A stretch of DNA of 64,000 bases, taken from Arthrobacter sp. Soc17.1.1.1. Lineage in GTDB: Bacteria; Actinomycetota; Actinomycetes; Actinomycetales; Micrococcaceae. The notes beneath the pieces are model-generated. The model was not told the DNA's origin and searched no databases. It saw only the letters and a list, made by a program, of their open reading frames with translations. Of this stretch, positions 25,212 to 33,646 are shown piece after piece. The position numbers and the translations under genes were made by a program. Numbering within the stretch: position 1 is the first letter of the stretch; every line of letters begins with the position of its first letter. The stretch is taken from the NCBI RefSeq assembly GCF_036867195.1, contig NZ_JBAJII010000004.1, positions 40,888 to 104,887 of the forward strand, given 5' to 3'.

Positions 25212-26594
25212 GGGACTGTAAGAAAAACGGTGTGTGAGGGCCCGGCCTGATCCAAGAGGAGATGGCCGTGAACGACTTCACGACCGAAGCAACAGAAGCG
25301 ACGATCGATCCTGTGACGGGAGAGATCATCGTTTCTGTTGGATCTTGCCGAGCGGCTGCTCGCCCAGGCAAGGAGCAGGGCGTAAGCCTGGTCGGGCCCG
25401 GCGGCCTGTTGAACCAGCTCACGAAGAACGTCCTGGAAACCGCTCTGGACGCCGAGCTGACCGAGCATCTCGGGCATGAGCACGGGCAGACACCGATCGC
25501 GGCGAGCATGCGTAACGGCACCCGATTGAAGACCGTGCTGACGGAGATCGGCCCGGTCGAGATCGAGGTGCCGAGGGATCGGGATGGTTCGTTTGAGCCG
25601 GTGATCGTGCCCAAACGGAAACGACGCCTGGACGGGATCGATCAGATTGTGCTTTCCCTGTCCGCCCGCGGACTGACGACCGGGGAGATCGCCGCGCATT
25701 TCGAGGAGGTCTACGGGGCGAAAGTCTCCAACGACACGATCAGCCGGATTGCGGAGAAGGTCGCCGGGGAGCTTGCAGAGTGGGCTTCTCGGCCGTTGGA
25801 TCCGCTCTACCCGGTCCTGTTCGTCGATGCGATCGTGGTCAAGGTCAGGGACGGGCAGGTCCGCAACACCCCGTTCTACGCCCGTCTCGGGCGTGACGAC
25901 GAACGGGGAACGCGACATCCTGGGGATCTGGGCCGGCGACGGAGGTGAAGGGGCGAGGTTCTGGCTGCAGGTCTTCTCCGAGCTGAAGAACCGCGGCGTC
26001 GAAGACGTGCTCATCGCCGTCTGCGACGGGCTCAAGGGCCTGCCCGAGGCGATCACGACCACCTGGGAGCGGACCGTGGTGCAGCAGTGCATCGTGCACC
26101 TGATCCGCAACAGCTTCCGGTATGCCGGCCGGCAACACCGCGACGGGATCGTCAAGGCGCTCAAACCTGTCTATACGGCACCGAGTGAAGCAGCGGCGAA
26201 GGACCGGTTCACGGAGTTCACCGCCGAGTGGGGCGAACGGTATCCGGCGATCGTGAAGCTCTGGGAGTCCTCCTGGGCCGAGTTCGTGCCCTTCCTCGAA
26301 TACGACGTGGAGATCCGCCGGGTCATCTGCACGACGAACGCGATCGAGTCGATCAACGCCCGCTACCGCCGAGCGGTCAGGGCCCGCGGACACTTCCCGA
26401 ACGAGACCGCTGCGCTGAAGTGCCTGTATCTCGTGACCCGGTCTCTTGACCCGACCGGCGGCGGCAGAGCACGCTGGGTGATCAAGTGGAAACCAGCGCT
26501 CAACGCGTTCGCTTTTCCCCTTCGCAGGCCGGTTCGAGAGCACCACTCACTGATGAAAACCGCCGGACCCACACACCGTTTATCGGACAGTCCC
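25212..26594 (+). mobile_element. Decayed IS256-family insertion sequence
   Basis: Terminal inverted repeats are visible: GGGACTGTAAGAAAAACGG at 25212, and the complement of GGGACTGTCCGATAAACGG ending at 26594, both continuing into GTGTGTG. About 1383 bp, typical for IS256. It encloses a frameshifted transposase gene. No flanking target-site duplication is recognisable (GTCGTTCA versus GGGAACGT), suggesting an old insertion or later rearrangement. Confidence 0.8.
25262..26552 (+). pseudogene. IS256-family transposase, frameshifted
   Basis: Conserved blocks of a Mutator-type DDE transposase are all present, but in different frames. GVSLVGPGGLLNQLTKNVLE, VEIEVPRDRDGSFEPVIVPK and GLTTGEIAAHFEEVYGAKVS are in one frame to about 25895. 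GVTTNGERDILGIWAGDGGE, VLIAVCDGLKGLPEAI, ICTTNAIESINARYRRAVRA and WKPALNAFA follow in a second frame. A short FAGRFESTTH ending is in a third, stopping at 26552. The segment before GVSLVG (LAERLLAQARSR) is also out of frame. At least three indels mean it cannot make transposase. Confidence 0.85.
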
Positions 26595-26697
26595 GGGAAC
26601 GTAGAGGGGCGAAAGGTTGTCCTACCGGGGTGGACGGCGACAGAAGCAGTCGTTCACCTCACGAACACCATGACGATGAGGTGGGTGCAGGCATGGC

Positions 26698-27039
26698 TTA
26701 GGGTCTGTGGGTGTGGTGGTCCTCGACGGAACCGGGCTCACCGGGGGTCCCCGGCAAGAATGCTGGCATGAGGATACGAACCTCGATAAAGGGGTGTTGA
26801 CCGCTTCGATAATTCGACGGGTGCAGATACTGATTCAGTACCCGCACGGCGGCCTGGTCAACGCGCCGTGCCATCGTCAGGTCGACCAGGACGGTGCGCA
26901 CTCCGCTGATCGAGGTCGCCCGGCGGATGAGTGCTCGCAACGCGAAGCTGCCGCTCGTCGTGAAAAAGCCAACAATGCGTAACTCCGCGGTTCCGGATTG
27001 GGCGGTGAGGCGGGGTATGACCCGCAGCTTATGCAACAT
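26698..27039 (-). CDS. STAS-like domain protein
   Basis: A 113-residue protein starting MLHKLRVIPRLTAQSGTAEL. The pattern LRIVGFFTTSGSFALRALIRRATSISGVRTVLVDLTMARRVDQAAVRVLNQYL resembles an anti-anti-sigma STAS domain (strand, helix, strand with VDL-x-x-x-x-x-DxAAV). The phosphorylatable Ser of SpoIIAA-type proteins (D-S/T-S-G) is not evident. The overall similarity is weak, so the call is tentative. Its neighbours are a decayed IS and a PAS-ANTAR gene in the same direction. Confidence 0.45.
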   Translation of the reverse strand: MLHKLRVIPRLTAQSGTAELRIVGFFTTSGSFALRALIRRATSISGVRTVLVDLTMARRVDQAAVRVLNQYLHPSNYRSGQHPFIEVRILMPAFLPGTPGEPGSVEDHHTHRP

Positions 27040-27380
27040 GAGACAGTGAACCTCGCAGTCAAGGACCGAATCAGGACCCTGCTGCTTGAGTGCCAGGCTC
27101 CCTGATAATCCCTCCTCCCGCTATGCGGCCGGTGTATCCCTACAGCAGGACCTACCGGAATGCACCGACGGGTATCCCAGCGACAGGGATAGTCCGGCCG
27201 GAGCGGACGCCACTCGGGGCTGGGGCACCAGGTATCCGCCGAGGAACACGGTAGTTCGAGGAAACCTCAGGTCCGAGACACAAGCCCTATCCCGGACGGC
27301 ACTACGGAGATAGCAGTCCAAAGCAATACCTGCGCGTGCCGCTGCGACGCGATTCCCTGCCTGATCGCAACCTAAGCGGC
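27040..27380. other. Intergenic region
   Basis: 341 bp between the STAS-like gene and the PAS-ANTAR stop codon, with no convincing coding frame or clear hairpin. Confidence 0.4.
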
Positions 27381-28055
27381 TCAGGTGGCTTCAAGGATGG
27401 TCCGGGCTGTGGCGAGGGCGTGATCCTTGACGTCTGCGATCTCGGATGCCCGCGCAACGAGGCCCCTGGCGATGACGGTGACCTTCCGGTTGGTGTCCTG
27501 GCTGTGCTGGCTGATCAGGTGAAAGGCCTGATCGGCTGTGATGCCGGCCTGTCCCATCAGGATGCCCTTGGCTTGTTCAATGACGCCGCGCTCACGGGCT
27601 GATGCTGCCACAGCGTCCCTGGCTTGTTGAGCGGAGTCGACGCGGACGGAGCGGGACACATCGATCATGATTCCCCAGACTCCGACCACCGCATCCTCGT
27701 GTCGGATCTGGTCTCCCACGATCAGCACCTTGTGCTCGGTTCGATGCGCGTCGTTCAGGGTGAGGTAAGTCGACAGGGGCCCACCGTGCGTCCGGACTTC
27801 CTGCCAGTACGCGGCCGCCTGATCCCGTATCTCGGGCGGGAAATGACTCAGCCCGAGCTCGAGGGAGGGAGCGACCTGGCCTGGCTCGTAGCCGTGGAGA
27901 GCGAACATCTCATCAGACCAGTAGAACGTGTCGGTGTCGAAAAAGTACTCGAACGTCCCGGTCGGAGAGTCATCGAACAATCTGGTTGGAACAAGATCAC
28001 CAGGGGTCCTGGTCTTAGCCTTCTGAGGAGGCGTCGGCATGCGCGGTGCACCCAT
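27381..28055 (-). CDS. PAS and ANTAR domain protein
   Basis: A 224-residue protein. A PAS_3-like domain (about 25-130) contains GTFEYFFDTDTFYWSDEMFALHGYEPGQVAPSLE and VGVWGIMIDVSRSVR. The ANTAR domain (about 145-200) contains AASARERGVIEQAKGILMGQAGITADQAFHLISQHSQDTNRKVTVIARGLV. It shares the layout and many residues of the larger protein at 13362-14222, so the two are paralogs. It probably binds dual-hairpin RNA in response to a sensed signal. An ATG at 28040 is an alternative start. Confidence 0.85.
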   Translation of the reverse strand: MGAPRMPTPPQKAKTRTPGDLVPTRLFDDSPTGTFEYFFDTDTFYWSDEMFALHGYEPGQVAPSLELGLSHFPPEIRDQAAAYWQEVRTHGGPLSTYLTLNDAHRTEHKVLIVGDQIRHEDAVVGVWGIMIDVSRSVRVDSAQQARDAVAASARERGVIEQAKGILMGQAGITADQAFHLISQHSQDTNRKVTVIARGLVARASEIADVKDHALATARTILEAT

Positions 28056-28133
28056 CCGTTGCGTGCGGATACGGCGCTGGCTGCCTAACCCCGTCCATCA
28101 CGAATCATAGCAACCAAGCGACTCGGGAGTTGA

Positions 28134-29540
28134 GTCCCTGATAGTGGTGTAGCGCGGTTGCCCGGTTCGTCATGGTGATCGACATGGGCGCGGCCACCGC
28201 GTGATCCTTCGAGTGATCTCTCACAACCGAACTCGAAGAAGGACACACGATGACCGCTCCCCATATTGTCGACCCTGCCGGTGTGCTTGCTGAAGCCCTG
28301 AGCGACGCGTCGCCGGATCTGATGCGTTCGCTGCTGCAGAGCATGATCAACGCGCTACTCTCGGCTGACGCCGATGCCGTGGCCGGCGCTGAATGGGGCA
28401 AGTCCAGCCCTGACCGGCTCACCCAGCGCAACGGCTACCGGCACCGCGACCTGGATACCCGGGTCGGAACGATCGACGCCGCGATCCCGAAGCTGCGCTC
28501 CGGCACCTACTTCCCCGACTGGCTGCTCGAGCGCCGTAAGCGGGCCGAGTCCGCGCTGATCACGGTCGTCGCTGACTGCTATCTCGCCGGCGTCAGCACA
28601 CGACGCATGGACAAGCTCGTGAGAACTCTCGGCATCAACTCGCTCTCGAAGTCGCAGGTCTCCCGCATGGCGGCCGAGCTCGATGACCACGTCAACGAGT
28701 TCCGCCACCGACCCCTGGGCGAGGCAGGCCCGTTCACCTTCGTCGCCGCCGACGCCCTGACCATGAAGGTCCGCGAAGGCGGCAGGGTCATCAACGCGGT
28801 CGTCATGATCGCGACCGGCGTCAACGCCGACGGGCGTCGGGAAGTCCTCGGCCTGCGCGTCGCCACGTCCGAGACAGGGCCCGCCTGGAACACGTTCTTC
28901 GCCGACCTCGTCGCCCGCGGACTGACCGGCGTCCGCCTCATCACCTCCGACGCCCACCAGGGACTGGTCGGAGCAATCGCAGCGAACCTACCCAGGGCGT
29001 CCTGGCAGCGGTGCCGCACCCACTACGCCGCAAATCTGATGAGTGTGACACCGAAGACCATGTGGCCGGCTGTGAAAGCAATGCTCCATTCGGTCTATGA
29101 CCAGCCCGATGCCGCCGCCGTGCACGCCCAGTTCGACCGGCTCCTGGATTACGTCGAGGAGAAACTTCCCGACGCCCATGAGCACCTCGACGCAGCCCGC
29201 GCGGACATCCTCGCGTTCACTGGATTCCCTGAAGGACTCTGGCAGCAGGTCTGGTCGAACAACCCCAACGAGCGGTTGAACCGTGAAATCCGCCGTCGTA
29301 CCGATAGCGTCGGGATCTTCCCCAACCGGGACGCGATCATTCGCCTCGTCGGGGCGGTCCTCGCCGAGCAGACCGACGAATGGGCTGAAGGACGCCGCTA
29401 CCTCGGACTCGACATCCTCGCCAAGAGCCGCCTCACCCTCGTCACCGACACCGACGACACGACCACCGACAAGGAGACCCGCCCCGCACTCACCGCCTAA
29501 CCCCTGAAGGGTCACGCAGCGCTACACCACTCCCAGGGGC
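28134..29540 (+). mobile_element. Intact IS256-family insertion sequence
   Basis: Left end GTCCCTGATAGTGGTGTAGC and right end the complement of GCCCCTGGGAGTGGTGTAGC, giving inverted repeats of at least 22 bp with a few mismatches. About 1407 bp enclose one full transposase gene. TTGA occurs directly outside both ends, but the 8-9-bp duplication usual for IS256 is not clear. It cuts off an acetyltransferase gene whose tail remains at 29543-29674. Confidence 0.85.
28250..29500 (+). CDS. IS256-family transposase
   Basis: A 416-residue Mutator/IS256 transposase with an intact frame. LTQRNGYRHRDLDTRVGTIDAAIPKLRSGTYFPDWLLERR, then FVAADALTMKVREGGRVINAV (first catalytic Asp), then LITSDAHQGLVGAIAANLP (second Asp), a CRTHYAANLM segment and NPNERLNREIRRRTDSVGIFPN (catalytic Glu) give the DDE triad. 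It belongs to a different subgroup from the decayed copy at 25212, being shorter at the N-terminus. AAGAAGGA precedes the ATG. Probably functional. Confidence 0.92.
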   Translation: MTAPHIVDPAGVLAEALSDASPDLMRSLLQSMINALLSADADAVAGAEWGKSSPDRLTQRNGYRHRDLDTRVGTIDAAIPKLRSGTYFPDWLLERRKRAESALITVVADCYLAGVSTRRMDKLVRTLGINSLSKSQVSRMAAELDDHVNEFRHRPLGEAGPFTFVAADALTMKVREGGRVINAVVMIATGVNADGRREVLGLRVATSETGPAWNTFFADLVARGLTGVRLITSDAHQGLVGAIAANLPRASWQRCRTHYAANLMSVTPKTMWPAVKAMLHSVYDQPDAAAVHAQFDRLLDYVEEKLPDAHEHLDAARADILAFTGFPEGLWQQVWSNNPNERLNREIRRRTDSVGIFPNRDAIIRLVGAVLAEQTDEWAEGRRYLGLDILAKSRLTLVTDTDDTTTDKETRPALTA

Positions 29541-29542
29541 TT

Positions 29543-29674
29543 GACTTCCTTTCGGGTGTGCCGATCGGAGGCAACGCCGTCGTGGCAGCCGCTGCTGTCG
29601 TGACAAAGGCCGTGCCGGGTAACACGGATGTTGTGGGATCACCCGCACGAGCAGTGCGCTCGGTCAACGACTGA
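29543..29674 (+). pseudogene. C-terminal fragment of a hexapeptide-repeat acetyltransferase
   Basis: The frame reads DFLSGVPIGGNAVVAAAAVV, then TKAVPGNTDVVGSPARAVRS, which is the last coil and C-terminus of LacA/maltose-acetyltransferase-type left-handed beta-helix enzymes. There is no upstream remainder: the IS at 28134-29540 lies directly before it, and no N-terminal part is seen on the far side. Its presence beside a sugar-utilisation locus suggests a former galactoside O-acetyltransferase. Confidence 0.75.
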
Positions 29675-29773
29675 GCGACCGTCGAAGTGGAGAAACCAAA
29701 AGTCTTTGATTACCGCTGGACGACTCGTCCGTGCGAAAAATGCTGGGTCCCGTCCTGTGTGTCACAGTGGGCA

Positions 29774-29785
29774 CAAAAGGTTTTG
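29774..29785. promoter_or_regulatory. Putative LacI-family operator (autoregulation)
   Basis: CAAAAGGTTTTG, a 12-bp near-palindrome 44 bp before the regulator's start codon. It differs only at the centre from the perfect palindrome at 32201-32212 in the promoter region of the regulated genes. Confidence 0.6.
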
Positions 29786-29828
29786 GTTTACGCTTCGATC
29801 GGAACTGCGTGTACTGAGGGAGATAATG

Positions 29829-30887
29829 ATGACGTTCGATGGAGCTGGTCTGAAGCCTGTCGGTATCGAGGATGTCGCGCGCGCCGCGTCTGTATCCATC
29901 ACCACGGTCTCGCATGCTTTGAGTGGTCGAGGCCAGGTTGCAGAGGCTACGAGGGAGCGTGTCCGACGGGTTGCCGATGAGCTCGGGTATGCGCCGAATC
30001 GTATGGCTAGTGGGTTGAAAAGCAGGCGTTCGCAGATCGTTGGTTTGGTTTCTGATGACATTGCTACCACGCCGTTCGCGACTGGCGTGGTCCTGGGCGC
30101 ACAGGACGCAGCGTCGGAGCGCGGGCAACTGTTGGTCGTGGTCAATTCGAACCGTGATAGTGACACCGAGTCCAAGCAGTTATCGGCGCTGCTGGCGGCA
30201 CAGATCGATGCCATCGTTTACGCGCGCATGTTCCATGAGGACTCAACCGAACTCCCACAAGAACTCACCCGGGTTCCGTCGGCCTTAGTTGATATTACCG
30301 ATCCGCGGGGAAAGGTCCGCTCCGTGGTTCCCGATGAGGAGCAGATTGGTCGGTTAGCCACGGAGACTCTGCTTGCTGCCGGCCACAGGTCTATCGTCCA
30401 TTTCACACTCACCGTGGCGGGTCCTGGCACTAGTGGGCGGGCCAGGGGTTACGAAGCGGTGATGCGGGGTGCAGGGTTGCAGGGCAGAACGTTCACCGGA
30501 GGTGATTCCGGAACCGCCGAGGCGGGTCGCATCGCTTTCGCTCAGATGATGGAGGCCGGCGCCCGAGACACTACCGCCGTGTTCTGTTTCAATGACCCGA
30601 TGGCCATGGGCGTGTATCAGGCCGCCATCCGGCTAGGGGTGAACATTCCCGCCGATTTGTCAGTGGTCTCGGTCGATAATTTCGAACCGGTCGCGAACGC
30701 GCTCCTGCCGGGGCTAACGACTGTTGCCCTGCCGCATTATGCGATGGGGCGATGGGCCGTGACCGCGGCACTGGATGAAATGGAATCCAAGAAACCAGAT
30801 GGGCCGCTGGACACTCGACTTCCGGGCTACCTGGTGACCCGGAAGTCAGTTGCCGCTCCGCGCATGGGGGACCTAATTTCGCGCTAG
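29829..30887 (+). CDS. LacI-family transcriptional regulator
   Basis: A 352-residue LacI/GalR protein starting MTFDGAGLKPVGIEDVARAA. The HTH reads VGIEDVARAASVSITTVSHALSGRGQVAEATRERVRRVADELGY (10-55), with the hinge NRMASGLKSRRSQ, followed by a periplasmic-binding-protein-type sugar domain (60-340, with FNDPMAMGVYQAAIRLGVNIPADLSVVSVDN). AGGGAG lies 8 bp before this ATG; the ATG at 29826 is possible. It is probably the sugar-responsive repressor of the GH32 gene and ABC operon, because matching operator-like palindromes lie before both. Its 3' end overlaps the convergent GH32 gene by 15 bp. Confidence 0.92.
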   Translation: MTFDGAGLKPVGIEDVARAASVSITTVSHALSGRGQVAEATRERVRRVADELGYAPNRMASGLKSRRSQIVGLVSDDIATTPFATGVVLGAQDAASERGQLLVVVNSNRDSDTESKQLSALLAAQIDAIVYARMFHEDSTELPQELTRVPSALVDITDPRGKVRSVVPDEEQIGRLATETLLAAGHRSIVHFTLTVAGPGTSGRARGYEAVMRGAGLQGRTFTGGDSGTAEAGRIAFAQMMEAGARDTTAVFCFNDPMAMGVYQAAIRLGVNIPADLSVVSVDNFEPVANALLPGLTTVALPHYAMGRWAVTAALDEMESKKPDGPLDTRLPGYLVTRKSVAAPRMGDLISR

Positions 30888-32123
30888 CCGGTGAACGGCG
30901 ACGGCTGCCCCGGCAATGGTCCAAGGACCTTCCAGTGCTGTCATCGGAGCGGCGAACACTCCGGCCCAAGAGGCTATCTCGACCACGGGGCCGTCGATGA
31001 TGACACGGATGTCGCCTGCCCAGGGAAAGCTGTACACCTCATCCCTGATGCGCACCACGAGTTCCGCTGCAGTGCGCTCCAAGGCCAGGACAGGCCCGCA
31101 GTCCTGCCGAATCGCAAAGGAGTTGCCCGAGGCCGCGGGCCACACGATGTCGCACGCCGAGCCCGCCGGTCCGAGCTGCTCTCCGGCGGGGACCCGGTAA
31201 GCGTCGAGGTCGGGATGCGGTGTCAGCACTAGGGTATCGTCCTGGATTGATATGCGGTATGGAATTGAGTGTGCTCCCGCCCATCCGGGGCCTGTTATCT
31301 CACGGAGCCAGAACATCATGCAGGAGGACCCCTTGGCGTCCTGAAAGACTGTTGCGGCGTAAGGGGATGGGCCGTGACTGAGCCGGCGCCACGTGCTGGC
31401 GGTGAAGATCCCGTCGATGAAGGTACCGAGCGCGTAGACGACGTCGAAGAGGACGTTGTCCTCCCATACCGAAACGATGAGTGCGTGCTGTCCGTTAACC
31501 TCAAGGATTTGCGGGCACTCCCACATGCCCCCGCTCCGGACCGGCTCCCGTTCGCTCACGGGACGACTGAGCACGATTCCTTCAGGGCGCCAGTCCACCC
31601 CGTCGGCGGAGAAATAGCCCAGAGCGCCGGCCGTTCCGTCATCAAAGGCAGCACCGACGATCATCTGCCATCCCTCAGTGGTCCGGATGAAGGCGGGATC
31701 ACGGTAGGCGATCAAGTTTTTGTCCCCCGCAGGGCGAGCCACGATAGCGCCCTTTTTCCACTCGATCCAGTCATCGTTGACTGGTGTTGCTGTGCGCACC
31801 GTTCCCAGCGCCGGGTTCTCGGCGGTAACCGATGTGTAGAAGATGGTTGGTGTTCCTGCATCATCGACGATGAGCGAACCCGACCACACCCCGTCGTCTC
31901 CTTCTCCGGGAACGAGAGCGGGTTCCATCTCCTCGAGGGAGAACAGGTCAGTGCCACTGGCATGACCCCAGTAGCACCCCAGCCCCCATGTCGTAGCACT
32001 GGGTACGTGCTGGAAGAAGTGATGGTATCGCCCGTTGGCGTAGGTGATCCCGTGAGGATCGTTGATCCACCCCTGGGAGGTGAAGTGGAATTGCGGCCGC
32101 GCTGTCGCTGGTGAGGGTTCCAT
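30873..32123 (-). CDS. Glycoside hydrolase family 32 (beta-fructofuranosidase/sucrose hydrolase)
   Basis: A 416-residue GH32 enzyme. QFHFTSQGWINDPHG places the nucleophile Asp22 in the WINDP-N/H-G motif; YRDPAF (140-145) holds the transition-state Asp; MWECPQ (200-205) holds the acid/base Glu202. It has a five-bladed propeller domain, then a beta-sandwich from about 310. There is no signal peptide, so it acts in the cytoplasm on imported sucrose, raffinose or fructo-oligosaccharides. GGA lies 5 bp before the chosen ATG; upstream starts at 32153 and 32180 remain possible. It is divergent from the ABC importer, with an operator between them. Confidence 0.9.
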   Translation of the reverse strand: MEPSPATARPQFHFTSQGWINDPHGITYANGRYHHFFQHVPSATTWGLGCYWGHASGTDLFSLEEMEPALVPGEGDDGVWSGSLIVDDAGTPTIFYTSVTAENPALGTVRTATPVNDDWIEWKKGAIVARPAGDKNLIAYRDPAFIRTTEGWQMIVGAAFDDGTAGALGYFSADGVDWRPEGIVLSRPVSEREPVRSGGMWECPQILEVNGQHALIVSVWEDNVLFDVVYALGTFIDGIFTASTWRRLSHGPSPYAATVFQDAKGSSCMMFWLREITGPGWAGAHSIPYRISIQDDTLVLTPHPDLDAYRVPAGEQLGPAGSACDIVWPAASGNSFAIRQDCGPVLALERTAAELVVRIRDEVYSFPWAGDIRVIIDGPVVEIASWAGVFAAPMTALEGPWTIAGAAVAVHRLARN

Positions 32124-32200
32124 CGGTATCCAATCGTTATGAAGCTGAAACATGATCTGTTTTGCGAGCGGGTGTGACACTGGTTACTGTCGATCATCAT

Positions 32201-32212
32201 CAAAACGTTTTG
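32201..32212. promoter_or_regulatory. LacI-family operator in the divergent GH32/ABC promoter region
   Basis: CAAAACGTTTTG is a perfect 12-bp palindrome of the LacI/GalR type with a central CG, between the leftward GH32 gene and the rightward importer operon (start 32246). GATAAT at 32216-32221 may be a -10 element for the importer, so repressor binding would cover its promoter. Confidence 0.7.
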
Positions 32213-32245
32213 GTCGATAATACTCGTCACGGAAAGGACGAAGCG

Positions 32246-33562
32246 ATGAGGCTTCAAAGCAAGATCGCCAGCACAGTAACCTTCGCGTTGGCTCTCGCTC
32301 TCACCGGCTGCAGCGGCAGCAACACCGGAGAGGGAGGCGAGAGCAGTGGAGAGCCGATCACCATCCTCGGTGCTTTCACCGACGCCCAAGCAGAAGCTTT
32401 CCAGGCGGACCTCGACAAGTGGTCAGAAACGTCCGGTATTGAGGTTACCTACGACGGCAACACCGACTTTCAGACGGCAGTCGTGTCCCGTGCTACCGCC
32501 GGGAACCCGCCGGACATCGCCATCTACCCTCAGCCCGGTGTGCTGAAAAGCCAGACCTCGAACCTGTACCCGCTGGAGGAACTGGGCATTGACGTGGAAG
32601 CCATCACGGCCGATGAAGCCAACGGTCTGGGCACGATCGCGCAAGTAGACGGTCAGACGTATGCGCTTCCATATTCGATCAATGTGAAGTCACTGGTCTG
32701 GTACAACCCGAGCGCGTTCGAGGCGGCAGGACTCACTGTGCCGACGACGGACGCCGAGCTCACGGAGTTGCAGCAAACCATTATTGAGCAGGATCTTGGC
32801 ACCCCCTGGTGTGTGGGTCTGGAATCCGGCGCAGCAACCGGGTGGCCGGCAACCGATTGGCTCGAGGAGTACGTCCTGCGATACGGCGGGCTCGAGCAGT
32901 ACAACGCCTGGATTGCCGGGGATGTGACCTTCGACAGTGATCTCGTCAAGCAAGCAGGCGACAAGGTCGCCAGCCAGCTGCTGGAAGACGGCAAGGTCAA
33001 CGGTGGCGGTGCTGCGGCCGCAACCACGTCGTTCCAGACCGCCGGCAACCAGCTCTTCGCCGAAGGCAAGGACAACGGTCAGTGTTTCATGATGCGTCAG
33101 GGGTCGTTCATCTCGGACTTCTTCCCCGATGACATCAAGGCTCAGATCCAGGCTGGCGACCTGTCGAACATCGACTTCTTCCAGCTCCCCTCGCCCGAGG
33201 GAACCGACGTGGCGATGCTCGGCGGCGGTGATCTCGTCGGAGCGTTCACCAACTCCGATGAGACCAAGCAGGTCCTCGAATACCTCGTGAGCAAGGACTT
33301 CGGGACCAATGGATATGCCAGCCAGGCGATCTTCCTCTCCCCCCACAACGATTTCGACGCCTCGAACTACACCACGGAGTTCCAGAAGAAGGCACAGGAG
33401 CTTCTGTCCGAGTCCACGGTCTTCGGCTTCGATGCTTCCGACCAGATGCCAGGCGAAGTAGGCGCAGGCACCGAGTGGACGCAACTCACGAACTGGTTCT
33501 CGGGCCAGACCACCATGGAGGAAGCCTTCAAGGCCATCGACGCATCCTGGCCCGACCGGTAA
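32246..33562 (+). CDS. ABC sugar transporter, substrate-binding lipoprotein
   Basis: A 438-residue family 1 extracellular solute-binding protein. The signal MRLQSKIASTVTFALALALT ends in the lipobox LTGC (Cys22), so it is anchored outside the membrane. The mature protein begins SGSNTGEGGESSGEPITILGA and has typical MalE-like segments (DKWSETSGIEVTYDG, LPYSINVKSLVWYNPSAFEAAG, FSGQTTMEEAFKAIDASW). GGAAAGGACG precedes the ATG. It is the first gene of a three-gene importer operon. Substrate inferred from the neighbouring GH36 and GH32: raffinose- or sucrose-type oligosaccharides. Confidence 0.9.
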   Translation: MRLQSKIASTVTFALALALTGCSGSNTGEGGESSGEPITILGAFTDAQAEAFQADLDKWSETSGIEVTYDGNTDFQTAVVSRATAGNPPDIAIYPQPGVLKSQTSNLYPLEELGIDVEAITADEANGLGTIAQVDGQTYALPYSINVKSLVWYNPSAFEAAGLTVPTTDAELTELQQTIIEQDLGTPWCVGLESGAATGWPATDWLEEYVLRYGGLEQYNAWIAGDVTFDSDLVKQAGDKVASQLLEDGKVNGGGAAAATTSFQTAGNQLFAEGKDNGQCFMMRQGSFISDFFPDDIKAQIQAGDLSNIDFFQLPSPEGTDVAMLGGGDLVGAFTNSDETKQVLEYLVSKDFGTNGYASQAIFLSPHNDFDASNYTTEFQKKAQELLSESTVFGFDASDQMPGEVGAGTEWTQLTNWFSGQTTMEEAFKAIDASWPDR

Positions 33563-33646
33563 TCAGCGTCGGACCGGCGGCCGGGGTTTGTTCGCATCCC
33601 CGGCCGTCTCCCGGCATATCCTCACAACGACGTCAGGTGGTACGCG

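Noticed and set aside
25262..26552. Programmed frameshift in the IS256-type transposase
   Set aside because: IS256 elements make transposase from one frame; here at least three separate shifts occur, so decay is the simpler explanation.
28126..29548. TTGA target-site duplication of the intact IS256-family element
   Set aside because: Only 4 bp, whereas IS256-type elements normally make 8-9-bp duplications; it may be chance or part of the inverted repeat ends.
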